Positions 33,316 through 43,467 of a DNA stretch of 61,470 bases are shown piece by piece. Both the position numbers and the translations under genes were made by a program. This DNA comes from an uncultured Bacteroidota bacterium (GTDB taxonomy: Bacteria; Bacteroidota; Bacteroidia; Flavobacteriales; Flavobacteriaceae). The stretch is from assembly GCA_902560065.1 (NCBI GenBank), contig CACEKG010000005.1:1-61470 (forward strand), read 5' to 3'. The notes beneath the pieces were generated by a model. It had not been told where the DNA came from. It did no database searches and saw nothing but the letters and a program-made list of their open reading frames with translations. The number at the start of each line of letters is the position of its first letter. Position 1 is the stretch's first letter.

Positions 33316-34532
33316 TCTATCATTTTCTTCATTTCCATAAAACCCTGATTATCTCCAAGAGTTCCATAAATATTCATTAAAGTTCTAATTGCTTCTTCAT
33401 CTTTATTGAGTGTAATTAATTTCTTTAAAATTGGAACACACTCTCTGTATAAATCTTCTCTTTTCTTTTTTAAAACATCATATTTTGCATTATCTGCTCT
33501 TGAAGTTCCTAAGGAATTCATTTTATCAACAATTTCTGGTTCTTCTTCTAAAATAAGAGCAACTAAATTAAGATAAGCTGATTCATAAGAGGGATTTATC
33601 TCAATAGCTTTTTCGTAATATTTTCTGGCATCTTCAGTATTTCCCTGATCAGCATTAACAACTCCTAGATTAAAAAATAATATATGATCGTTAGGCTTTA
33701 ATCTAATAGCTTCAATCATAAGCTCTTTAAACTTTTCCATTTCATCAAGATCTATATACAAATTCGCTTCCACCAAAATTAAATTAACATCTTCAGGATT
33801 TGTTTTTCTAGCTTCAGATACTGCCCTCATAGCATCATCTTTCATTCCTAATTGATTGTATATTAAAGCGATATTTTTAACTATTTCAGGAAACTTTGAT
33901 TCAGTATCTTCTTTAATAAATTGATCATATTCTTTTGGTAATTTTTTGAATAATTCATATTGAACTTCGTCTACCTCTAGCTTTTCACCCGTATCAATTT
34001 TTGTGACATAATATTTAGTAACAATCCCTTCATAATTTAACTCTTTCAATTCTATATAAAATTTTAATGCAGTCTCCCAATCTCCAGCATTTACTGAACT
34101 AGATGCAGCGTAATATAAATAGTCTTCGGCATTTTTATCAATTGTGTAAGCTAAATAAAGTTTTTTAGAAGCGTCTAAAAAACTTTCTAGTTGATTATCA
34201 GAAATTGCACTGTTTACAATATCTGAAGACAATAATTGTAATTCAGCAGAAACTTCCTCTGCTAAATTTTTAACTGATTGTATCAATTTAAGCTTTTGAT
34301 ACGATTCTTCAAAACTTTCCTTTGATCTTAAAATTTTTGCTAATAATAATACATAATTATTAAAAACTTTACTATCGGCATTTTCAAGAAGTTCCTTATT
34401 TGAATTTATAATTTTATACGCCCCATCAACATCTCCAGTATTAAATTTTTTGTTTGCATTCCTTAATTCTTTCTTTTGAGAAAAAGAAAAAGAAAAAATT
34501 AAACATGTAATTAAGAAAATATATTTTTTCAT
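33312..34532 (-). CDS. Exported tetratricopeptide-repeat protein
   Basis: A 406-residue protein with a signal peptide (MKKYIFLITCLIFSFSFSQ). It is mostly helical, with several TPR units: about 30-70 (NANKKFNTGDVDGAYKII), 210-240 (NIALIYNQLGMKDDAMRAVS), 245-275, and the clearest 275-320 (HILFFNLGVVNADQGNTEDA, then RKYYEKAIEINPSYESAY). TPRs build protein-binding scaffolds; the partner is not evident. It lies 19 bp downstream of gyrA on the same strand and overlaps the convergent NlpC/P60 gene by 4 bp. Co-transcription with gyrA is plausible; this pair is also common in Flavobacteriia as far as I recall. Confidence 0.85.
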   Translation of the reverse strand: MKKYIFLITCLIFSFSFSQKKELRNANKKFNTGDVDGAYKIINSNKELLENADSKVFNNYVLLLAKILRSKESFEESYQKLKLIQSVKNLAEEVSAELQLLSSDIVNSAISDNQLESFLDASKKLYLAYTIDKNAEDYLYYAASSSVNAGDWETALKFYIELKELNYEGIVTKYYVTKIDTGEKLEVDEVQYELFKKLPKEYDQFIKEDTESKFPEIVKNIALIYNQLGMKDDAMRAVSEARKTNPEDVNLILVEANLYIDLDEMEKFKELMIEAIRLKPNDHILFFNLGVVNADQGNTEDARKYYEKAIEINPSYESAYLNLVALILEEEPEIVDKMNSLGTSRADNAKYDVLKKKREDLYRECVPILKKLITLNKDEEAIRTLMNIYGTLGDNQGFMEMKKMID

Positions 34533-34551
34533 TTTTTATTTATTTAAATTA

Positions 34552-37209
34552 TTATTCTATTAAAGTATCATCAGTAACTTCGATATCATTAACATCTTCT
34601 ACATCTTCATCGTCTTTCATAACTTTAGCTACAGCAGCTATGCTGTCATCATCTTTCAAATTAATCAATTTAACTCCTTGAGTTGCTCTACCCATAACTC
34701 TTAAAGTTGCAACTTCTAATCTTATGGCTATTCCCGATTTATTAATAATCATTAAATCATCTTGATCTGTAACACTTTTTAATGTTACTAACTTACCAGT
34801 TTTTTCAGTTATAGAAATAGTTTTAACTCCTTTTCCTCCTCTGTTTGTTATCCTATAATTATCCAAACTAGATCTTTTGCCATAACCATTTTCAGAAACA
34901 ACCAAAATATTTGCATCAAAATCATTTACGCTAACCATTCCTACGACTTCATCATTCTCATTAGCCAACCTAATTCCCCTGACTCCAGAAGCTCCTCTTC
35001 CCATGGGTCTTGTTTTACTTTCTTCAAATCTAATAGCTTTTCCAGATTTAACAGCTATTAAAATTTGACTGGTTCCGTTAGTAAGTTTTGCTTCTAATAA
35101 CTCATCACCCTCCTTTATAGTTATAGCATTAATACCATTAGCTCTTGGCCTGGAATATTTTTCTAAAGAAGTTTTTTTAACTTGACCTTTCTTCGTAGCC
35201 ATTATAACGTAATGACTATTTATATAATCATCATTCTTTAAGTCTTGAGTACATATAAAAGCCTTAACTTTATCATCCTGTTCAATACTAATTAAATTTT
35301 GAATAGCTCTACCCTTCGAAACTCTAGACCCTTCAGGTATTTCATAAACTCTCATCCAAAAACATTTACCTTTTTGTGTAAAGAAAAGCATGTATTGATG
35401 ATTTGTCCCTACAAACAAATCTTCCAAAAAGTCTTCATCTCTTGTTGTGGAAGCTTTTTTACCTACACCTCCTCTATTTTGAGTTTTATACTCAGCTAAA
35501 GGAGTTCTTTTAATATAACCAGCATGTGATATAGTTATAACAACTTTCTCATCAGGAATCATATCTTCCATACTAAATTCCCCACCAGCATACTCGATTA
35601 GGGATCTTCTTTCATCACCATACTTTTCCTTCACGTCAATCAATTCATCCTTTATAATTGACATTCTCCTATCCTTTTTTTCAAGAATATCTTTTAAGTC
35701 ACCAATTGTTGCAATCAAGTTTTCATACTCAGTTCTCAGTTTATCCTGTTCTAAACCTGTTAATTGTCTTAGTCTCATTTCAACAATAGCCTTAGATTGA
35801 ATCTCTGACAACTCATATTTTTTCATCAATTTATCCCTTGCTTCCTCTGGACTTGCCGAACTCTTAATAAGAGAAATTACTGAATCAATATTATCTGAAG
35901 CTATTATCAAACCATCAAGAATATGAGCTCTATCTTCAGCCTTTTTTAACTCAAATTTTGTTCTTCTAACAACAACATCGTGCCTATGCTCAACAAAATG
36001 ATGAATCATATCTTTTAAATTCAACATTTGAGGTTTTCCCTTTACTAGAGCAACATTATTTACACTGAATGAGGACTGTAAAGAAGTAAATTTATAAAGT
36101 TTGTTTAAAACAATATTTGGAATAGCATCTCTTTTTAAAACATACACAATTCTCATTCCTTTTCTATCAGATTCATCCCTAATTGTTTTAATTCCCTCTA
36201 ATTTTTTTTCATTTATTAATTCAGCAGTTTTTCTAATCATCTCTGCTTTGTTGACTTGGAATGGAATTTCAGAAACAATAATACACTCCCTGTCATCAAC
36301 TGACTCAATTACAGCTTTCCCTCTTAAAACAACTTTTCCTCTTCCTGTTAAAAAAGCTTCTTTAACACCTTCATATCCATATATAATACCTCCTGTAGGA
36401 AAATCAGGAGCTTTAATATATTTTATCAATTCATCAATTTCATTAGCTTTTTGTTTTTCTTTTGTTAAATGTTCTTTTCTTAAAAGAACTTCATCATTAT
36501 TTGGAATAAAACCTACTCTTTCCTCTTCAGACTTTTCATTAATTATCGAGTCTCTTGCTTCTTCATCGCTAATTATTACAGTTTCTGATAACCCAACCTT
36601 TTCTATATGTATTTTGTCAATGAAAAAGATAATTCCATCAACAACTTCAGATAAATTATGAGGAGGCATGTTAGTAGCCATCCCTACTGCAATACCTGAA
36701 GCACCATTGATTAATAAATTAGGTACTTTTGTAGGTAAAACAAGAGGTTCTTTTAAAGTATCATCGAAGTTAAGTTGATGATCAACTGTATCTTTATCAA
36801 TATCTGACATTAAATCTTCAGATATTTTTTTCATCCTCGCTTCAGTATATCTCATTGCTGCAGGACTATCTCCATCAACTGAGCCAAAATTTCCTTGTCC
36901 ATCAACCAAAAGATATCTTAAACTCCAATCTTGGGCCATTCTTACCATTGTATCATAAACTGAACTATCACCATGTGGATGATATTTCCCCATAACTTCT
37001 CCAACAATTCTGGCTGATTTTTTATGTGCTGTATTAGATCTAATTCCCATTTCATGCATTCCATATAATACTCTTCTATGTACGGGTTTTAAGCCATCTC
37101 TTACGTCTGGTAAAGCTCGTGACACAATGACAGACATTGAATAATCAATGTAAGCAGATTCCATTTCTTCCCTTATATTAATTGGAATTAATTTTTCTCC
37201 TAAATCCAT
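34552..37209 (-). CDS. gyrA: DNA gyrase subunit A with a lineage-type insertion
   Basis: An 885-residue type IIA topoisomerase subunit. Winged-helix/tower: [20 protein letters not shown] at 31-50; quinolone region [19 protein letters not shown] at 77-95 with Ser and Asp at the sensitive-type positions; catalytic Tyr in [10 protein letters not shown] (Tyr121). The C-terminal beta-pinwheel has the GyrA box as QNRGGVGKK near 580 and six blade repeats. Between residues about 200 and 257 there are roughly 50 extra, charged residues (start [20 protein letters not shown], end [12 protein letters not shown]) where flavobacterial and enterobacterial GyrA have only about eight. The rest aligns without gaps to the family. 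Acidic tail at 865-885. Confidence 0.96.
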   Translation of the reverse strand: MDLGEKLIPINIREEMESAYIDYSMSVIVSRALPDVRDGLKPVHRRVLYGMHEMGIRSNTAHKKSARIVGEVMGKYHPHGDSSVYDTMVRMAQDWSLRYLLVDGQGNFGSVDGDSPAAMRYTEARMKKISEDLMSDIDKDTVDHQLNFDDTLKEPLVLPTKVPNLLINGASGIAVGMATNMPPHNLSEVVDGIIFFIDKIHIEKVGLSETVIISDEEARDSIINEKSEEERVGFIPNNDEVLLRKEHLTKEKQKANEIDELIKYIKAPDFPTGGIIYGYEGVKEAFLTGRGKVVLRGKAVIESVDDRECIIVSEIPFQVNKAEMIRKTAELINEKKLEGIKTIRDESDRKGMRIVYVLKRDAIPNIVLNKLYKFTSLQSSFSVNNVALVKGKPQMLNLKDMIHHFVEHRHDVVVRRTKFELKKAEDRAHILDGLIIASDNIDSVISLIKSSASPEEARDKLMKKYELSEIQSKAIVEMRLRQLTGLEQDKLRTEYENLIATIGDLKDILEKKDRRMSIIKDELIDVKEKYGDERRSLIEYAGGEFSMEDMIPDEKVVITISHAGYIKRTPLAEYKTQNRGGVGKKASTTRDEDFLEDLFVGTNHQYMLFFTQKGKCFWMRVYEIPEGSRVSKGRAIQNLISIEQDDKVKAFICTQDLKNDDYINSHYVIMATKKGQVKKTSLEKYSRPRANGINAITIKEGDELLEAKLTNGTSQILIAVKSGKAIRFEESKTRPMGRGASGVRGIRLANENDEVVGMVSVNDFDANILVVSENGYGKRSSLDNYRITNRGGKGVKTISITEKTGKLVTLKSVTDQDDLMIINKSGIAIRLEVATLRVMGRATQGVKLINLKDDDSIAAVAKVMKDDEDVEDVNDIEVTDDTLIE

Positions 37210-37431
37210 TTCAAGCTATGTTTTTATATAGCAGCTAAAATAAGAAAACCCTAGTGAAAAATAGACCAAATACGATTTCGTTATGACTAAAATTATTAAC
37301 ATTATTAAGCTAAAAAATGATAATAAAATATCATACAGCAACTTTGAAATATAATTTTTTTTTTGTCTATTAGCACGATTAATTAAAACTTTGGTCTAAT
37401 TTTTGAAGAACTATGATTAAAAGAAAATATA
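37210..37431. other. Divergent gyrA/clpC intergenic region
   Basis: 222 bp that must hold promoters for both genes. I see no exact TAnnTTTG element in good position for either; TAATTTTTG at 37402-37410 before clpC is one base too long. GCTAT and ATAGC form a weak hairpin (37214-37231) in the gyrA leader. No small reading frame of note. Confidence 0.4.
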
Positions 37432-39972
37432 ATGGATGATAATTTTTCTTCTAGGGTTAAAGACGTTATTGCATATAGTAAAGAAGAAGCTTTAAGGCTA
37501 GGACACAATTTCATTGGGACTGAACATTTAATGCTTGGTATGATAAGAGATGGAGGCGGAAAAGCTATTTCAATTCTAAAATCAATTGAAATTGATTTAG
37601 ATGACTTAAGAAAAAAAGTTGAAATTCTAAATCCAGCAGTTATAGATGATCAAGAAAGTTTCAATAGTAAACAAAATTTACATCTTACTAGACAAGCTGA
37701 AAGAGCTCTTAAAACAACTTTTCTTGAAGCAAAATTATTTCAAAGTGATTTAATTAATACTGTTCATTTACTTTTATGTATTTTAAGAAATGAAAATGAT
37801 CCAACTACAAAGCTCCTATCAAAACTTAACATTAATTATGATAATATTAAAGAACAGTTTAAACTATCTATGACTGGAGACAATGACAATTATTCCGAAA
37901 CATCGGCTACATTTTCCGAAAAAGACGATTATCCTGATGAAGAAAAAGAAGATCCATTCACTTCTTCAACTGAAACTAAGATTTCAAAAAAATCAAAAAC
38001 TCCAGTACTAGATAATTTTGGAAGAGATATTACAGATTTAGCAATTAATGATAAATTAGATCCAGTAGTAGGAAGAGAAAAAGAAATTGAAAGGGTATCA
38101 CAAATATTAAGTAGAAGAAAAAAAAACAACCCTTTACTTATAGGAGAACCGGGGGTTGGCAAATCTGCTATAGCAGAAGGTTTAGCATTAAGAATAATAC
38201 AAAAAAAAGTTTCTAGAATTTTATATAATAAAAGAGTTGTCACTTTAGATCTAGCTAGCTTGGTAGCCGGGACGAAATATAGAGGTCAGTTTGAAGAAAG
38301 AATGAAAGCTGTCATGAATGAATTAAAATTAAATACTGATATTATACTCTTTATTGATGAAATTCATACTATTGTTGGAGCTGGAGGAGCAACTGGTAGT
38401 CTTGATGCTTCAAATATGTTTAAACCAGCTCTTTCAAGAGGAGAAATTCAGTGTATTGGTGCTACAACATTAGATGAATATCGTCAACATATTGAAAAAG
38501 ACGGTGCTCTTGAGCGAAGGTTTCAAAAAATCATAGTTGAGGAAACTACACAAGATGAAACACTAGAAATATTAAAAAACATAAAAGAAAAATACGAAAA
38601 CCATCATAATGTAAATTATACAGATGAAGCACTTAAAGCTTGTGTAGAGTTAACTTTCAGATATGTCTCTGATAGATTCTTACCTGATAAAGCTATAGAT
38701 GCTTTAGATGAGGCCGGTTCAAGAGTTCATATCAATAATATGACTGTCCCTAAAAACATTGTTGATTTAGAACAAAAACTTGAAGACGTGCGTCTAGAAA
38801 AAAACTCTGTGGTAAAGAAACAAAAATATGAAGAAGCTGCAAAACTTCGTGATGATGAAAAGAAAGTTGAAAAAGAGTTGCTAGAGGCACAAAAAAAATG
38901 GAAAGAAGATTCTAAAAATAATAGAATTACTGTTAATGAACAGAATATAGCTGATGTAGTTTCTATGATAACAAACATTCCTGTAACTAAAATAGTCAAA
39001 TCAGAAAAAAATAAGTTAAACCTTTTGTCAGATAAAATATCTAAAAAATTAATAGGGCAAAAAAAGGCAGTTGAAAAAATTGTAAAGGCTATTCAGAGAA
39101 ATAGATCTGGTTTAAAAGCACCAGATAGACCAATTGGGTCTTTTATTTTTCTTGGGCAAACAGGAGTTGGTAAAACTCAACTTGCAAAAATATTAGCTTC
39201 AGAAATTTTTGAATCTGATCAAAGTCTAATAAGAATTGACATGAGTGAATATATGGAAAAATTTGCTGTGTCGAGATTAATAGGTGCTCCTCCTGGATAT
39301 GTTGGCTATGAAGAAGGAGGACAATTATCTGAGAAAGTAAGAAGAAAACCCTATTCAGTTATTTTGCTTGATGAGGTTGAAAAAGCCCATCCTGATATTT
39401 TTAATATGCTTCTACAAGTTCTTGATGATGGATATCTTACAGATAGTTTAGGAAGGAAAGTTAATTTTCAAAATACTATAATAATAATGACATCAAATTT
39501 AGGAGCTAGACAATTAAAAGACTTTGGTACTGGAGTAGGTTTTGAAACAAAGTCAAAAAAAGAACAATCAAATGAAATTGAAAAAAGTATTATTGAAAAA
39601 GAACTAAAAAAAACTTTTACACCTGAGTTCCTTAATAGAGTTGATGAGATAATTATATTTAATAATTTAGAAAAGAAAGATATTAGAGAAATCGTAGATA
39701 TAGAGCTTAGTAAAGTAATAGAAAGAGTTAATGGTATTGGCTATAAACTTGAAGTAAAATCAAATGCCAAAGATTTTTTAACCGATAAAGGTTATGACAA
39801 AAAATATGGAGCTAGACCTTTAAACAGAGCTATACAAAAATATATTGAAGATTTAATAGCTGAAAATGTTGTTTCAAACCAAATAAAAGAAGGAGATATC
39901 ATTGAAATAGATTGGATTAAAAAACAAAATTCCCTATCTCTAAAAATTAAAGAGAAAACATCATCATCATAA
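37432..39972 (+). CDS. clpC: ATP-dependent Clp protease ATP-binding subunit ClpC
   Basis: An 846-residue Hsp100 unfoldase feeding ClpP. Clp-N repeats at about 2-145 (EEALRLGHNFIGTEHLMLG). First AAA+ domain: Walker A GEPGVGKSAIAEGLA near 237, Walker B ILFIDEIHTIVGAG near 306. UVR-type middle segment at about 455-490 (KKQKYEEAAKLRDDEKKVEK), which marks ClpC rather than ClpA or ClpB. Second AAA+: LGQTGVGKTQLAK near 576 and VILLDEVEKAHPDIFNMLLQ near 643. The hydrophobic ClpP-docking loop is in the IGF-like GVGF region near 700. Handles misfolded and arginine-phosphorylated or adaptor-delivered substrates in the cytoplasm. It is divergent from gyrA. Confidence 0.95.
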   Translation: MDDNFSSRVKDVIAYSKEEALRLGHNFIGTEHLMLGMIRDGGGKAISILKSIEIDLDDLRKKVEILNPAVIDDQESFNSKQNLHLTRQAERALKTTFLEAKLFQSDLINTVHLLLCILRNENDPTTKLLSKLNINYDNIKEQFKLSMTGDNDNYSETSATFSEKDDYPDEEKEDPFTSSTETKISKKSKTPVLDNFGRDITDLAINDKLDPVVGREKEIERVSQILSRRKKNNPLLIGEPGVGKSAIAEGLALRIIQKKVSRILYNKRVVTLDLASLVAGTKYRGQFEERMKAVMNELKLNTDIILFIDEIHTIVGAGGATGSLDASNMFKPALSRGEIQCIGATTLDEYRQHIEKDGALERRFQKIIVEETTQDETLEILKNIKEKYENHHNVNYTDEALKACVELTFRYVSDRFLPDKAIDALDEAGSRVHINNMTVPKNIVDLEQKLEDVRLEKNSVVKKQKYEEAAKLRDDEKKVEKELLEAQKKWKEDSKNNRITVNEQNIADVVSMITNIPVTKIVKSEKNKLNLLSDKISKKLIGQKKAVEKIVKAIQRNRSGLKAPDRPIGSFIFLGQTGVGKTQLAKILASEIFESDQSLIRIDMSEYMEKFAVSRLIGAPPGYVGYEEGGQLSEKVRRKPYSVILLDEVEKAHPDIFNMLLQVLDDGYLTDSLGRKVNFQNTIIIMTSNLGARQLKDFGTGVGFETKSKKEQSNEIEKSIIEKELKKTFTPEFLNRVDEIIIFNNLEKKDIREIVDIELSKVIERVNGIGYKLEVKSNAKDFLTDKGYDKKYGARPLNRAIQKYIEDLIAENVVSNQIKEGDIIEIDWIKKQNSLSLKIKEKTSSS

Positions 39973-40035
39973 AATATCTAATATTTTTTGATTCACATTA
40001 ATATTTATTTTTTTTAATTCTTAGTATTAAATATA

Positions 40036-40043
40036 TACTTTTG
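40036..40043 (+). promoter_or_regulatory. -7 element of the thr operon
   Basis: TACTTTTG matches TAnnTTTG and lies 46 nt before the thrA ATG. The leader in between shows no Thr/Ile-rich leader peptide and no terminator-like hairpin, so classical attenuation as in E. coli is not evident. Confidence 0.5.
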
Positions 40044-40089
40044 CCGACATTATTCGTTTACAAGAATAAAAAAGTAGAAATCTGATTAA

Positions 40090-42537
40090 ATGAAAGTTTT
40101 AAAATTTGGTGGAACTTCTGTTGCTAATTCAAAGGCTTTATATAATGTTATCGATATAATAAAGCAAAATAAAAATCAGAAAATAGTTGTTGTTGTTTCA
40201 GCTTTAGGAGGTATAACTGATATTCTCTCCGAAATGTTAAATAAAGCAATAAATAAAGGCAATGTATATAAAACATTTTTAAATCTAATTGAAGAAAGAC
40301 ATTTAGAACCTATTCAAAAATTCATTCCTCTTGAAAAACAAAGTGAATTAATAAGTTTTTTAAAATCAAAAATTAATGAAATTGAAGATGTTTTAGATGC
40401 TATATCTATAATAAATGAAGATTCAGAAAGTATTCAAGCTAAAGTTCTTAGTTATGGAGAAATTTTATCTTCTTATATCATATATAAAATATTAATAAAA
40501 TCTAAGTTAAATGTTGAACTTTTAGATTCAAAATCAATTATAAAAACAAAGATTTTAAATAAAAAAGATGTAGTTAACACCGAATTAAGTAAAAAAAATC
40601 TTTTAAGAGAAATTTCAGAAAAAGAAAAAAATATTTATCTAATGTCCGGTTTTATTGCCTCGGATGAGAAAAATAATATAAAAACACTTGGAAGAGGAGG
40701 TTCAGATTATACTGCATCCTTAGTAGCCTCATTTTTAAACGCAGATATGCTTGAAATATGGACTGATGTAAGCGGAATGTATACTGCAAATCCTCAAATA
40801 GTAAGTCAAGCCAAACCAATTCCTAAACTATCTTACAAAGAAGCTATGGAGTTATCCCATTTTGGAGCTAAAGTTTTATACCCTCCTACTATTCAACCAT
40901 TAATTAAAAAGAAAATACCTGTTTTAATTAAAAACACCTTTGATTACAAATCTCCAGGCACAATAATTTCTTTTGAAACTAATAATGAAAAAAATGTTGT
41001 TAAAGGTATTAGTCATATAGATGATGTTTCTCTTTTAAATATTGAAGGAAGTGGAATGGTAGGAATTCCTGGTTTTTCTCAAAAAGTGTTCCATGCTCTT
41101 TCCTCAAATAATATTAATATTATTATGATAACCCAAGCATCATCTGAGCACTCAATTTGTATAGGTCTTACTAAAGATGATGCAAAAAAAGCAAAAGAAA
41201 TTATTGAAGATGAATTTTCTCTTGAAATAAGTTTAAATAAATTAAATTCAGTTGCAATTGAAAAAAATATGGTAAATATTGCAGTTGTAGGTGACAAAAT
41301 GAAAGATCATCAAGGGATAAGTGGTAAATTATTTAGTAGCCTTGGAGCTAATAATATTAATATAAGAGCGATTGCACAAGGTGCATCGGAAAGAAATATT
41401 TCAATTATTATTGACAAAAAAAATATAAAAAAAGCGCTAAACACGATTCATGAAAGATTTTTTGAAGAACAAATCATCGAGCTAAACTTATTTATAACTG
41501 GTGTTGGTAATGTAGGCAGTAAACTTTTAGAGCAAATTAATCAACAAAAAAAATATTTAATTGAAAATTTAAAATTAAAGATTAGGGTAATTGCAATCTC
41601 TAACTCAAAAAAAATGCTATTTAATGAAAATTCTTTAAAACTGAAAAATTGGAAAAAAAATCTCTTAAATAGTTCATTAATTGCTGATAGAAAGATTTTC
41701 TTCGACTATATTAAAACTTTAAACTATAGAAACAGCATATTTATCGATAATACGGCAGATAAAAAAATAGCATCTGAGTATTCAAAATATTTGAAAAATA
41801 ATATTGGAGTAGTTACCTGTAATAAAATTGCATGTGCTGACAAATTATCTAATTATATTGAATTAAAAAATCTTTCTAGAAAATTTGGAACTTCATTTTT
41901 GTTTGAAACTAATGTTGGGGCTGGTTTGCCAGTGATTGACACCCTTAATAATTTGAGAGCTTCTGGAGATAGAATTATTAAAATTCAGGCTATTTTATCA
42001 GGCAGTTTAAATTTTATTTTTAATAATTTTAAAAAAGGTTTAAGTTTTCATGATATAGTATTAAAAGCAGAAAAAGAAGGATTTACAGAGCCTGATCCCA
42101 AAATAGATCTTAGTGGAGTTGATGTAGCTAGAAAAATTTTAATTTTAGCTAGAGAAAGTGGCTATAATTTGGAATTAAAATCAATCGAAAACAATTCTTT
42201 CCTTCCAAAGGATTGTTTGAAAACTAAAACCAAAAAAGATTTTTACAATTCTTTAAAAAAGAATGAACTTCATTTTGTTAAACTTTTAGAAAATGCAGAA
42301 AATCAAAATTCTAGATTAAAATATATAGCTCAACTAGAAAAAGGAAAAGCTTCTGTCGGTCTTCAAAATATAAATCCTGATCATGATTTTTATAATTTAG
42401 AAGGTAGTGATAATATTATTTTGTTTTATACTAAAAGATATAATAAACAACCTTTAATAATAAAAGGTGCTGGAGCTGGAGCCGAAGTAACCGCAGCAGG
42501 TATTTTTGGAGATATAATTAGAACTGGAAAAAGATAA
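40090..42537 (+). CDS. thrA: Bifunctional aspartokinase / homoserine dehydrogenase
   Basis: An 815-residue fusion catalysing the first and third steps from aspartate to threonine. Aspartokinase: VLKFGGTSVAN at 3-13, YGEILSSYI near 125, GRGGSDYTASLVAS near 203 and DVSGMYTANP near 226. Two ACT-like regulatory units at about 310-460 (MITQASSEHSICIGL, NIRAIAQGASERNISI). Homoserine dehydrogenase from about 463: NAD-binding ITGVGNVGSKLLEQI, ETNVGAGLPVIDTL, and the catalytic segment GSLNFIFNN with GFTEPDPKIDLSGVDVARK. Feedback by threonine is expected from the ACT region. It starts the thrA-thrB-thrC operon, 4 bp before thrB. Confidence 0.95.
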   Translation: MKVLKFGGTSVANSKALYNVIDIIKQNKNQKIVVVVSALGGITDILSEMLNKAINKGNVYKTFLNLIEERHLEPIQKFIPLEKQSELISFLKSKINEIEDVLDAISIINEDSESIQAKVLSYGEILSSYIIYKILIKSKLNVELLDSKSIIKTKILNKKDVVNTELSKKNLLREISEKEKNIYLMSGFIASDEKNNIKTLGRGGSDYTASLVASFLNADMLEIWTDVSGMYTANPQIVSQAKPIPKLSYKEAMELSHFGAKVLYPPTIQPLIKKKIPVLIKNTFDYKSPGTIISFETNNEKNVVKGISHIDDVSLLNIEGSGMVGIPGFSQKVFHALSSNNINIIMITQASSEHSICIGLTKDDAKKAKEIIEDEFSLEISLNKLNSVAIEKNMVNIAVVGDKMKDHQGISGKLFSSLGANNINIRAIAQGASERNISIIIDKKNIKKALNTIHERFFEEQIIELNLFITGVGNVGSKLLEQINQQKKYLIENLKLKIRVIAISNSKKMLFNENSLKLKNWKKNLLNSSLIADRKIFFDYIKTLNYRNSIFIDNTADKKIASEYSKYLKNNIGVVTCNKIACADKLSNYIELKNLSRKFGTSFLFETNVGAGLPVIDTLNNLRASGDRIIKIQAILSGSLNFIFNNFKKGLSFHDIVLKAEKEGFTEPDPKIDLSGVDVARKILILARESGYNLELKSIENNSFLPKDCLKTKTKKDFYNSLKKNELHFVKLLENAENQNSRLKYIAQLEKGKASVGLQNINPDHDFYNLEGSDNIILFYTKRYNKQPLIIKGAGAGAEVTAAGIFGDIIRTGKR

Positions 42538-42541
42538 ATTC

Positions 42542-43462
42542 ATGAACAGCATAAAGGTTTTTTGTCCGGCAAGTGTTGCTAATGTTTCATGTGGATTTGA
42601 TGTATTAGGATTCTGTTTAGATGGTATTGGAGACGAAATGAAAATAACTAAAACAGCTAATAAGGGACTAATTATATCTAAAATAACTGGTGCTGAACTA
42701 CCATTGGATCCAAATAAAAATGTTGCTACAATAGCCGCTTCAGCTATTTTAAAGAATTTTAATTTAGATTACGGTTTTGATTTTGAAATAAAAAAAAACA
42801 TAAAACCTGGAAGCGGTATTGGAAGTAGTGCCGCAAGTGCTGTAGGTGCTGTTTATGGAATTAATAAATTAATTGGAGAGCCATTTGAAAAAAAAGAACT
42901 TATAAAGTTTGCACTTGAGGGAGAAAAATATGCAAGTAAAGCTGAACATGCTGACAATATTGCTCCAGCTTTACTCGGAGGATTTTCTTTAGTAAGATGC
43001 AATAAAACATTTGATATTATTAAATTACCATATCCAGAAAAGCTCTACACAACAATACTTCATCCAGAAATAGAATTAAAAACTTCACATGCTAGATCTA
43101 TTTTAAAAAAGGCAATTCCTTTGAATGATGTTGTTAGGCAATCAGGAAATTTAGCTGCTTTAATTAGTGCGCTTTATACTAAAAACTATGATTTAATTTC
43201 AAAATCATTAAAAGATTATATTATTGAACCTTATAGGTCAAAATTAATTCCAGAATTTGATTTATTAAAAAAAACCGCATTAAATTCTGGGGCTTTAGGA
43301 TCAGGAATTTCAGGATCAGGACCGTCAATATTTGCTCTCTCAAAAGGAAAAGAAATTGCAGAAAATGTTGGTCAAGAGATGAAAAAAATCGTTTCAAAAC
43401 TACCAATAAAACACAATGTTTATGTCTCAAAAATAAATCAAAAAGGAGTGAAAATTATTTGA
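42542..43462 (+). CDS. thrB: Homoserine kinase
   Basis: A 306-residue GHMP kinase phosphorylating homoserine. N-terminal FCPASVANVSCGFDVLGF, the ATP-binding glycine loop PGSGIGSSAASAVGAVYG near 97-114, HADNIAPALLGGF near 138, and the C-terminal GSGISGSGPSIFAL near 254-267 are all complete. Length is usual. It lies 4 bp after thrA and is followed by thrC; cytoplasmic. Confidence 0.95.
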   Translation: MNSIKVFCPASVANVSCGFDVLGFCLDGIGDEMKITKTANKGLIISKITGAELPLDPNKNVATIAASAILKNFNLDYGFDFEIKKNIKPGSGIGSSAASAVGAVYGINKLIGEPFEKKELIKFALEGEKYASKAEHADNIAPALLGGFSLVRCNKTFDIIKLPYPEKLYTTILHPEIELKTSHARSILKKAIPLNDVVRQSGNLAALISALYTKNYDLISKSLKDYIIEPYRSKLIPEFDLLKKTALNSGALGSGISGSGPSIFALSKGKEIAENVGQEMKKIVSKLPIKHNVYVSKINQKGVKII

Positions 43463-43467
43463 CAATA

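Noticed and set aside
36440-36605. GyrA insert as an intein or mobile intron
   Set aside because: About 50 residues is far too short for an intein and none of the splice-junction Cys/Ser or HN motifs is seen; the flanks read through in frame.
36101-36661. A 186-codon open frame antisense to gyrA
   Set aside because: It lies wholly inside gyrA on the other strand, has no recognisable motif, and its openness follows from the codon use of gyrA.
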